From Actinomycetes bacterium (GTDB lineage: Bacteria > Actinomycetota > Acidimicrobiia > Acidimicrobiales > UBA8190), in assembly GCA_021798135.1 (NCBI GenBank), contig JAJZYI010000022.1:1-20699 (forward strand): DNA of 20,699 nucleotides. The letters are read 5' to 3'. Every line of letters starts with the position of its first letter. Position 1 is the first letter of the stretch. This document shows positions 13,906 through 20,596 of this stretch, piece by piece. The translations under genes and the position numbers were made by a program. Below the pieces are notes generated by a model. The model saw only the letters and a list, made by a program, of their open reading frames with translations, was not told the DNA's origin and searched no databases.

Positions 13906-14637
13906 TCAGGCGCTGCGGAGCCCGGGGGCCCCCAGGCACCGTTGCCCGGCCACCACCTGCGGGACCGGCCCGGCGTCGCCCACCTGGCCGTCAACCAGCA
14001 CCACGACCGTGTCGGCCACCGCGGCAACCGCCTCCAGGCTGCGGCTCGCCAGCACCACGGCAGGTGGCCGCGACGGCCGCCGGCGCAGGAGTGCGTCGAC
14101 GAGCTCGACCTGACGCGCAACGCTCTCACCCGGGTCGCGCGGCACGGCCAAGGGCCCGCGATCCGCGCCGGCATCCACACCGGTCATGGCACCGCCATCC
14201 GCCTCGGCATCGCCATCGGCATCGGCATCGGCATCGAACACGCCGTCCGCCAGGACCACGTCGAAGGGCCCCGCCAGTGCGCCCGCCAGCACGACGTGCG
14301 CGGGTGCGCGCAGCCGCCCGGTGAGCGCCGTGCCCGCCGGGCCCCGGTCCGGGGCCGTCGCGGCCGACAGGCGAACCAGGTCGATCGCGCTCGATCGCAG
14401 GGCCCGGCGTCGTTCGCACGTCGCACCAGCGATGTCCACCCCGTGGAGCAGGACCGATCCGCTCGACGCCGCGAGCTCCAGCCCGGCGCAGGCCAGGAGC
14501 GACGACTTCCCCGCTCCGGGGCCACCGACCAAGCCCACCACCTCGCCAGCGGACACCCGCAGGTCGACGCCACGGCACACCGCCCGCTCCTGACGGCGCA
14601 CCCACAGCTCACGGATCTCGAGCACCGGTCTGGCCAT
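13906..14637 (-). CDS. Degenerate ABC-type ATPase-like protein
   Basis: 243 residues with the frame of an ABC nucleotide-binding domain: first strand VLEIRELWVRR, GVDLRVSAGEVVGLVGG, then Walker A GGPGAGKSS (38-46), which is intact. The rest looks decayed. The signature region reads LTGRL (105-109) instead of LSGG, Walker B reads FDVVLADG (125-132) with Gly where the catalytic Glu should be, no Q-loop Gln is evident, and the switch region reads LASRS (196-200) with no His. After Walker B an Asp/Ala run (DADADADGDA, 135-144) replaces the D-loop. It may bind but probably does not efficiently hydrolyse ATP. No permease is adjacent. ATG 14637 is preceded by GGAGGTGG. The gene is open over its full length, so it appears to be a maintained reading frame rather than a frameshifted remnant. 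Confidence 0.75.
   Translation of the reverse strand: MARPVLEIRELWVRRQERAVCRGVDLRVSAGEVVGLVGGPGAGKSSLLACAGLELAASSGSVLLHGVDIAGATCERRRALRSSAIDLVRLSAATAPDRGPAGTALTGRLRAPAHVVLAGALAGPFDVVLADGVFDADADADGDAEADGGAMTGVDAGADRGPLAVPRDPGESVARQVELVDALLRRRPSRPPAVVLASRSLEAVAAVADTVVVLVDGQVGDAGPVPQVVAGQRCLGAPGLRSA
14206..14235. repeat. Hexanucleotide microsatellite inside the ABC-like gene
   Basis: Five copies of G(G/C)CATC: GGCATC, GCCATC, GGCATC, GGCATC, GGCATC. On the coding strand they specify Asp-Ala/Gly pairs. Gain or loss of copies would keep the reading frame. Confidence 0.9.
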
Positions 14638-14751
14638 GCGCTCCACCTCCAGTACGCGGGCGCAGGCTACGACGCGCCAGTGAACCGTCCGCGAACGGTG
14701 GGTGTCGGCCCGGCGAACTCTGCCTCGGTCCGCCCAGGGCGCGCCCGGGGT

Positions 14752-14819
14752 CGGCCACCGCCGCCCGGCGGTGCTTGACGGCGAGCGGCCACCGCCGCCC
14801 GACGGTGCTTGACGGCGAG
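14752..14819. repeat. 34-bp tandem repeat, 2 copies, next to a stop codon
   Basis: Positions 14752-14785 and 14786-14819 match at 33 of 34 bases (G/A at base 17). Key segments are CGGCCACCGCCGCCC and GGTGCTTGACGGCGAG. The array lies 7 bp beyond the MFS stop codon (complement of 14827-14829), in its 3' untranslated region. Confidence 0.92.
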
Positions 14820-14826
14820 CGGCGGC

Positions 14827-16647
14827 TCAGTCGTCGGCCAGCAGGCCGGCGCCGGCGGACGGGACCGCTTCGACGGCGTCGGCCTCGAGCCCCTCCCGCA
14901 GGCCGCTCACCGGGTGCTCGGACGGGCTGCGACGGTCGTCCCCGGCGAACCAGGACACCGCCGACGCCAGCAGGCACATGGCCGCGGCGGCCGAGAAGGC
15001 CAGGACGAGGCCGTGCCGGAACGGCGACGACAGCAGCGACGGGAAGAACGACGTGCTCACGACCCGGTGGGCGGTGGCCGGGCTCAGGTGGGCGAGATCG
15101 GGCCCGAGCAGAGACTTCATGGGGTTCACCCCCAGGAACGCTGCGAACAGGCTGCCGACCGGCGGGAGCGCGGCGGCGTGCGCCGCGATGTGCGGGGCGA
15201 CGCCCTCGTGCGCCAGGCGCGACCGGATGACCCCGGGCAGGCTCGACGACAGGCCGACGATCATGAGCGAGAAGAACACGCCGATCGACAGCACGAACCC
15301 GGAGTTCATCAGGGTGGCCAGCACGCCCGACGCCGCGCCGCGGTGGCGGGCCGGCGCGGCGTTCATGATCGCCATGGAGTTCGGCGCGGAGAACAGCCCG
15401 AACCCGAGCCCGTTCAGGAAGATCACCGGGGCGAACGCCGCGTAGGAGAAGTTGGCCGGCAGCGCCTGGAGCAGCACGAACGTCGCCGCGCCGATCGCCA
15501 TGCCGGTGGTGGCGAACCGACGGCCGCCGAAGCGGTCCGACAGCCACCCCGACGCCGGCCCCGACAGCAGGAAGCCGACGCTGAGCGGGACCATGTAGAT
15601 GCCCGCCCACAGCGGCGTCGACGCGAAGCTGTAGCCGTGCAGCGGCAGCCAGATGCCCTGCAGCCAGATGATGAGGATGAACTGGAGCCCGCCACGGCCC
15701 ATCGAGGCCAGCAGGTTCGCCAGCGACCCCGCGCCGAACGAGCGGTTCCGGAACAGCTCCAGGTGGAAGAGCGGGTCGCGCACCTTCGCCTCGACCCCCA
15801 CGAAGGCGACCAGCATCACGACGCCCAGCGCGAGGGAGGCCACCACCAGGGGGTTCGTCCAGCCCATGGCGTGACCGCCGTAGGGCTGGATGGCGTAGGT
15901 GATGCCGACCATGAGCGCCACCAGGCCGAGGGCGAAGGTCAGGTTGCCCCACCAGTCGATGCGCGCCGGCCGCCGCTCCCCCAGCTCGCGCAGCTTCAGG
16001 AGCGCCCAGCCCGCGCCGGCGGCGCCGACGGGCACGCTGATGAGGAAGACGAGCCGCCAGTTGACGGTGGCGACGAGCCCACCGACGATCAGCCCGATGA
16101 ACGAGCCGGCGATGGCCGCCACCGAGTTGATCCCGAGGGCCATGCCCCGCTCGTTCGCCGGGAAGGCGTCGGTCAGGATGGCGGTGGAGTTGGCCATGAG
16201 CAGCGCCCCGCCGACCCCCTGCACGGCCCGCCCGATGATGAGCTCGAGCGCCCCCGTCGAGCCGTGCCCCGGCACCAGCGCCAGCCCGAGCGACGCCAGG
16301 GTGAACACCACGAAGCCGGCGTTGTACATCCGGGTCCGGCCGAACATGTCGCCGATGCGGCCGAAGCTCACCACCAGGACGGCGGTCACCACCAGGTACG
16401 CCATCAGCATCCACAGCAGGTAGCTGATGTTGGCGGGCTGCAGCGGGTCGAGGTGGATCCCGCGGAAGATCGCCGGCAGCGAGATGATCACGACCGAAGC
16501 GTTGAGCGTGACGAGGAACATCCCCAGCGTGGTGTTCGACAGCGCCGTCCACTTGTAGCGGTCGGGGTGCGTCGCGTGCCGGTCGGAACGTGCCCCCCGG
16601 GCCCGGCGAGCACCGCCGGCGGCGCCCGACCCTGTGCCTGCAGCCAT
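14827..16647 (-). CDS. MFS drug-exporter-like transporter, DHA2 (14-TM) type
   Basis: Proton-driven inner-membrane exporter of 606 residues. It shows the DHA2 opening helix with LNASVVIISLPAI (48-60), motif A GRIGDMFGRTR (96-106), a motif C-like GSFIGLIVGG in TM5, and a second motif A-like GWLSDRFGGRR in the second half. The length and extra helices fit the 14-TM EmrB/QacA group. Between the last two helices lies a long outside loop (about 100 residues, from SLPGVIRSRLAHEG to SSPFRHG), usual for this group. The first 30 residues are a basic, Gly/Arg-rich cytoplasmic tail. ATG 16647 has GAGGGAGG about 9 bases upstream. A TTCAAA-N6-TTTGAA dyad about 30 bp before the start may be the operator of a regulator. 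Substrate unknown. Confidence 0.93.
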   Translation of the reverse strand: MAAGTGSGAAGGARRARGARSDRHATHPDRYKWTALSNTTLGMFLVTLNASVVIISLPAIFRGIHLDPLQPANISYLLWMLMAYLVVTAVLVVSFGRIGDMFGRTRMYNAGFVVFTLASLGLALVPGHGSTGALELIIGRAVQGVGGALLMANSTAILTDAFPANERGMALGINSVAAIAGSFIGLIVGGLVATVNWRLVFLISVPVGAAGAGWALLKLRELGERRPARIDWWGNLTFALGLVALMVGITYAIQPYGGHAMGWTNPLVVASLALGVVMLVAFVGVEAKVRDPLFHLELFRNRSFGAGSLANLLASMGRGGLQFILIIWLQGIWLPLHGYSFASTPLWAGIYMVPLSVGFLLSGPASGWLSDRFGGRRFATTGMAIGAATFVLLQALPANFSYAAFAPVIFLNGLGFGLFSAPNSMAIMNAAPARHRGAASGVLATLMNSGFVLSIGVFFSLMIVGLSSSLPGVIRSRLAHEGVAPHIAAHAAALPPVGSLFAAFLGVNPMKSLLGPDLAHLSPATAHRVVSTSFFPSLLSSPFRHGLVLAFSAAAAMCLLASAVSWFAGDDRRSPSEHPVSGLREGLEADAVEAVPSAGAGLLADD

Positions 16648-16677
16648 CGCCACAGCCTCCCTCGGCGGGATGCGAAA

Positions 16678-16695
16678 TTCAAATCCCCGTTTGAA
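16678..16695. promoter_or_regulatory. Inverted repeat TTCAAA-N6-TTTGAA upstream of the MFS gene
   Basis: Perfect 6-bp arms (16678-16683 and 16690-16695) around TCCCCG, 31 bp upstream of the MFS ATG. In this very GC-rich sequence a 12-base AT-rich dyad stands out, so it is a good candidate operator or part of the promoter. No regulator gene is adjacent. Confidence 0.5.
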
Positions 16696-16881
16696 CTGCG
16701 AGCTGCCCACGTGAGCTGGCCCGGGTGCCCCACCCGGCGCACCCGGTCGGCGGGACCGAGCCGCGTCCGCACGGTCGCGGTCGCTCGCCAGCCGCCGGCG
16801 CCCGCGGCGGTGGCCAGCCAGGCCGGCCTGCACGGGCCCCGGACGAACCTCGGGACGTCGGCCGGCGTCGCGAGCGCCGCC

Positions 16882-16887
16882 TATCAT
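16882..16887 (+). promoter_or_regulatory. Possible -10 of the tRNA-Ala promoter
   Basis: TATCAT, a TANNNT match, 57 bp before the tRNA. No convincing -35 is seen upstream. The remaining part of the gap between the MFS start and the tRNA shows no gene. Confidence 0.35.
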
Positions 16888-16944
16888 GGCCGTGCAGGAC
16901 CGACGGGTGGTGGGCGACGAGCGACGTCCACCGGTCGGCACGTC

Positions 16945-17018
16945 GGGGACGTAGCTCAGTTGGCTAGAGCACCTGCTTTGCAAGCAGGGGGTCGTGGGTT
17001 CGAGTCCCATCGTCTCCA
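16945..17018 (+). tRNA. tRNA-Ala(UGC)
   Basis: A full cloverleaf can be folded by eye: acceptor GGGGACG with CGTCTCC (one G-U), D-stem GCTC/GAGC, anticodon stem CCTGC/GCAGG with loop TTTGCAA and anticodon TGC (16979-16981), T-stem GTGGG/CCCAT with loop TTCGAGT, and discriminator A. CCA is not encoded. In mycobacteria the tRNA-Ala(UGC) gene is also only a few kilobases from crgA. Confidence 0.96.
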
Positions 17019-17020
17019 CT

Positions 17021-17045
17021 CGCACCGCCCCGGGTCGAAGGTGCG
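17021..17045 (+). terminator. Weak hairpin after the tRNA
   Basis: CGCACC (17021-17026) can pair with GGTGCG (17040-17045) around a 13-nt loop, just past the tRNA 3' end. There is no T-run. The following stretch to 17237 shows no gene. Confidence 0.3.
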
Positions 17046-17237
17046 CTCGCTGGCCGTCGGCGGCCCGGGCACCGGAGCCTCCCGGGCCAGCGGTCGGGGT
17101 GCGCCCGCCAGGTCGTGCGCGATCCGTGCTGAGCTCCGGCGTCAAGCCGGGCGCTGCTCGTGCCGACAACCTGAACCAGGGCCGGCGCCACGCAGCCCGG
17201 GACCTCGCCCGGGCGGCGAGCGGCACCGGCCCGACGG

Positions 17238-17247
17238 GGAGGTGATC
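17238..17247 (+). promoter_or_regulatory. Full-length Shine-Dalgarno sequence
   Basis: GGAGGTGATC is complementary to ten consecutive bases of the usual bacterial 16S rRNA 3' end and ends 3 bases before the GTG at 17251. It is the strongest ribosome-binding site in the window and fixes the start of the small gene. Confidence 0.75.
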
Positions 17248-17250
17248 GGC

Positions 17251-17475
17251 GTGACGAACGAGACGGCGCTGGCAGAGGTGGTGCGAGCGTGGGCGGCCGG
17301 GATGCTGCCCGGCGAGCCGGACGCGGCCGACAGCGCCGCCGAGATGGCCCGCGAGGCGTTCCGCCACGGCGCCACGGTCACCGAGGCGTGCCAGCTGGCC
17401 CGGTCGTTCCTGGAGAGCTGGTCGAACCACCCTGCCCACCTGGAGAGCGACAGGGGGCTCCGGCTCGTGTCCTGA
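17251..17475 (+). CDS. Small protein of unknown function (74 residues)
   Basis: I do not recognise it. The product is short, mostly helical and soluble: VTNETALAEVVRAWAAGM, an acidic stretch GEPDAADSAAEMAREAF, a second helical part TEACQLARSFLESWSN, and a short charged end. It has no signal peptide, membrane segment or cysteine pair. The reason to call it real is the perfect extended Shine-Dalgarno sequence in front of a GTG start and its position directly before the cyclic-di-GMP gene on the same strand (128 bp to GTG 17604, or 23 bp to the less likely ATG 17499). It could be co-transcribed with that gene and might act with it, which is inference from position only. Confidence 0.65.
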   Translation: MTNETALAEVVRAWAAGMLPGEPDAADSAAEMAREAFRHGATVTEACQLARSFLESWSNHPAHLESDRGLRLVS

Positions 17476-17603
17476 CACGGCCGGACGACCCGGCCCCCAT
17501 GCCCGCCCCGGACGCTCCGCGGTGGCAGCCCGGCACCGCGCCGGACGGCCGCGCGGCCGTGGCGGCGGGCAGGCGAGCCGGCGCACGAGCAGCAGGAGCC
17601 GCG

Positions 17604-20561
17604 GTGGCAACGGACATCGGAATCGCATCTCCGGGTGAGCTCGACGACGGCCAGGTCGTCGCGCTCGGCAGCGCGTTCCACGACGCCGTGACCGGCATGG
17701 CCGTGGTCGGCCTGGACGGGCGCTTCGCCCGGGTCAACCGGGCACTGTGCGCCATGCTCGGGCGCAGCGAGGCCGAGCTGGTCGGCATGCGCCCGCTGGA
17801 CGTCACCCATCCCGACGACCAGCCGGTGGCCGAGGCGACCATGCGAGCGCTGCTCGACGGCCGGCTGCCCGCCCACGAGGTCCGCAAGCGCTACGTGCGG
17901 CCGGACGGCACCGTGGTCGTCGGGCTGCGGACGACGACAGTGCTCCGCGACGGCACCGGCGCCGTGCGCGGCCTGTTCAGCCAGGTGATCGACGTGACCG
18001 CCACGACCGCCGCCGAGGAGGCCCTGGAACGGTCCGAGCGCCGCTTCCGGGCGCTCGTGGCCCACGCCACCGAGCTGACCGTGCTGCTGGACCGCGGCGG
18101 GTCGATCACCTACGTGTCGCCCGCCAGCACCCGGCTGCTCGGGCACGACCCCGAGCAGTGCACCGGCCGCCCCGCACGCGACTTCCTCCACCCGGACGAC
18201 CTGGAACGGGCGCTGGCCGCCTTCGACGTCCACCCGGCCCGCAGGCGGCCGGCGGGCCCCGTCGAGATGCGGGTCCGCCACCGCGACGGCTCGTGGCACA
18301 CCGTCGAGGTGGTCGCCACCGACCTCTTCGACGACCCCGACGTGGCCGCCATGGTCCTGAACGTCCGCGACATCAGCGACGAGCGCCACTACCAGGCCCA
18401 GCTCGCCGCCAGCGAGCAGCGGCTGCGGGCGCTCGTCGGCAGCGCCTGGGACATCATCACCCTGCACGGGCGCGACGGGCGCTGCCTGTACGTGAGCCCC
18501 GCGGTGACCGCGCTGCTCGGCTACGACCCCGACGACCTGGTCGGGCTGCACCCGACGGACCTCATCCACCCCGACGACCTCGGCAACGCCGCCGCCTACC
18601 AGGAAGCGCTGGCGACCACGGCTCCCGGAGCTGCCTTCCAGTACCGGTTCCGCACCAAGGCCGGGTCGTGGCGCTGGCTGGAGTCCACCGCCCACAACCG
18701 GCTCGACGACCCGGCCATTGGAGGCGTCGTCGTCGTCACGCGGGACGTGTCCGCCCGGCGCCGCCGCGCCGCCCAGCAGGACGCGGTGGCCGCGCTCGGC
18801 AGGCACGCCCTGCAGGGCGGCTCGCTCCAGGTGCTGTTCGACCGGGCCGTCACCCTTGTCGCCGAGGCGCTCGACGTCCCGCACAGCACCGTCCTGCGGG
18901 CGGACCGGACCGGCGCCGGCACGGCGGCCGAGACGACCCTGACCGCGGTGGCCCGGTACGGCCCGCCGATGATCCCGGGCCCGTTCGCCATCACGGTCGA
19001 CGGGCGGCCGGTGTCGACGGCCGCGCGGGCCCTGCTCGAGGGCCGGGCCCAGGTCTGGGACGGCGAGCACGACGGCGAGCTCGCCGGGCTGCACCCCGCC
19101 CTCCGCCAGGCCGGCTTGCGCAGCGGCGCGGCGACCGTCATCGCCGGCGGCCCGCCGGGGCCGTTCGGAGCGCTCGCCGTCTACGCCACGGCGCCGGACG
19201 CCTTCTCCTGCGACGACCTGTCGTTCCTGGAGTCGACGGCGAACGTCCTCGCCGCCGCCATCGCCCGGTGGCGGATGGAGGAGGAGCTGCGGCGGCGCGC
19301 CCTGCACGACGAGCTCACCGGTCTGCCCAACCGGGTGCTGCTGCTCGACCGGCTGGCGGCGGCCCTGACCCGCCTGGCGCGCCGGCCGGGCAGCGTGGCC
19401 GCGATCTTCGTCGACGCGGACGACCTGAAGCTCGTGAACGACAGCCTGGGCCACGCCGCGGGCGACCAGGTGGTGCGCGCCGTCGCCGACCGCGTCCGCG
19501 CCGCGGTGCGCCCGAGCGACACCGTCGCCCGGTTCGGCGGCGACGAGATCGCCATCCTCTGCGACGAGACCGACGCGGCCGAGGCCCGGCAGATCGCCGA
19601 CCGGCTGCGAGCGGCGCTGCAGGAGCCCGTCGACCTGGGCGGCACGAGCGTCGTCGTCACGGTGAGCATGGGCATCGCCGTGACCACCGACCCCGCGTGC
19701 ACGCCCGACGACCTGCTGGCCGAAGCCGACACGGCGATGTACGCGGCCAAGCGGGCCGGCAAGGACCGTGCCGCCACGTTCGACGTCCGCATGCGCAACG
19801 CCGTCACCGAGCAGCTCGACACCGCCTCCGGCCTGCGCCAGGCCGTGAGCGGCGAGGAGCTCCGGCTGTTCTACCAGCCCGTCGTCGACGCCACGACCGG
19901 CGCCGTCGTCGGGGGCGAGGCGCTCGTCCGCTGGCAGCACCCGCGTCGCGGGCTGCTCGGGCCCGGAACGTTCATCGAGCAGGCCGAGGCCTCCGGCCTG
20001 ATCGTCGCCGTCGGCGGCTGGGTCATGCGCACCGCCTGCCGGCAGGTGGCGAACTGGGGCGCCGGCGGGTTCGGCGGCAACGTCTCGATCAACGTGTCGG
20101 CCCGGCAGCTCGCCGAGCCGGGCATCGTCGACGAGGTCTGCCGGGCCATCGAGGCGGCCGGCGCCGAGCCGTCCAAGGTGCTGATCGAGGTGACCGAGAG
20201 CGCAGTCATGTCGGACCTCCGGCGCTCGGCCGCCGTCATCGAGCAGCTCGGCAGCCTCGGCGTCCGCGTGGGCATCGACGACTTCGGCACGGGCTACTCG
20301 TCGCTGTCGTACCTCGCCGACCTGCCGTTCGACTTCCTGAAGATCGACCGGTCCTTCATCGCCCGGCTCGACCGCGACCGGCGGGCCGCCGCGCTGCTCG
20401 AGACGCTGGCCTCGCTCTGCCAGTCCCTGGAGCTCACCGCCATCGCCGAAGGCGTCGAGACCGAGGAGCAGCTGCAGCGGGTGCGGTCCGTGGGCATCCC
20501 CTTCATCCAGGGCTTCCTGTTCGGCCGCCCGGTCCCGCCGGACGAGTTCCCCATCAGGTGA
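17604..20561 (+). CDS. PAS-PAS-PAS-GAF-GGDEF-EAL cyclic-di-GMP protein
   Basis: Large soluble sensor-effector of 985 residues with both a synthase-type and a phosphodiesterase-type domain for c-di-GMP. Order: PAS1 about 20-135, PAS2 about 145-262, PAS3 about 268-385, GAF about 400-555, GGDEF about 562-730, EAL about 740-985. The GGDEF domain has FVDADDLKLVNDSLGHAAGD and an A-site GGDEI (645-649; Ile replaces the usual Phe), plus an intact inhibitory-site RPSD (636-639). The EAL domain keeps EAL (772-774), Asn830, Glu862, DDFGTG (892-897), Lys913 and Glu949, so phosphodiesterase activity is expected. No membrane helix is present. GTG 17604 was chosen because AGCAGGAG lies about 5 bases upstream; ATG 17499 is in frame but has no ribosome-binding site and adds only Arg/Ala-rich sequence. 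What the PAS/GAF domains sense is unknown. Confidence 0.93.
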   Translation: MATDIGIASPGELDDGQVVALGSAFHDAVTGMAVVGLDGRFARVNRALCAMLGRSEAELVGMRPLDVTHPDDQPVAEATMRALLDGRLPAHEVRKRYVRPDGTVVVGLRTTTVLRDGTGAVRGLFSQVIDVTATTAAEEALERSERRFRALVAHATELTVLLDRGGSITYVSPASTRLLGHDPEQCTGRPARDFLHPDDLERALAAFDVHPARRRPAGPVEMRVRHRDGSWHTVEVVATDLFDDPDVAAMVLNVRDISDERHYQAQLAASEQRLRALVGSAWDIITLHGRDGRCLYVSPAVTALLGYDPDDLVGLHPTDLIHPDDLGNAAAYQEALATTAPGAAFQYRFRTKAGSWRWLESTAHNRLDDPAIGGVVVVTRDVSARRRRAAQQDAVAALGRHALQGGSLQVLFDRAVTLVAEALDVPHSTVLRADRTGAGTAAETTLTAVARYGPPMIPGPFAITVDGRPVSTAARALLEGRAQVWDGEHDGELAGLHPALRQAGLRSGAATVIAGGPPGPFGALAVYATAPDAFSCDDLSFLESTANVLAAAIARWRMEEELRRRALHDELTGLPNRVLLLDRLAAALTRLARRPGSVAAIFVDADDLKLVNDSLGHAAGDQVVRAVADRVRAAVRPSDTVARFGGDEIAILCDETDAAEARQIADRLRAALQEPVDLGGTSVVVTVSMGIAVTTDPACTPDDLLAEADTAMYAAKRAGKDRAATFDVRMRNAVTEQLDTASGLRQAVSGEELRLFYQPVVDATTGAVVGGEALVRWQHPRRGLLGPGTFIEQAEASGLIVAVGGWVMRTACRQVANWGAGGFGGNVSINVSARQLAEPGIVDEVCRAIEAAGAEPSKVLIEVTESAVMSDLRRSAAVIEQLGSLGVRVGIDDFGTGYSSLSYLADLPFDFLKIDRSFIARLDRDRRAAALLETLASLCQSLELTAIAEGVETEEQLQRVRSVGIPFIQGFLFGRPVPPDEFPIR

Positions 20562-20596
20562 CCGGGCGCCGCCCGCCGGCGGCGAGCGCCCTACGG

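Noticed and set aside
16945..17018. tRNA as an attachment site of an integrated element
   Set aside because: I see no integrase and no repeat of the tRNA 3' end within the window on either side.
14809..17475. An 888-residue plus-strand frame across the MFS gene and the tRNA
   Set aside because: It runs antisense to the MFS transporter and through the tRNA. Its middle (DVAQLARAPALQAGGRGFES) is the well-known false translation of a tRNA gene. Only the last 74 residues, with their own ribosome-binding site, are kept.
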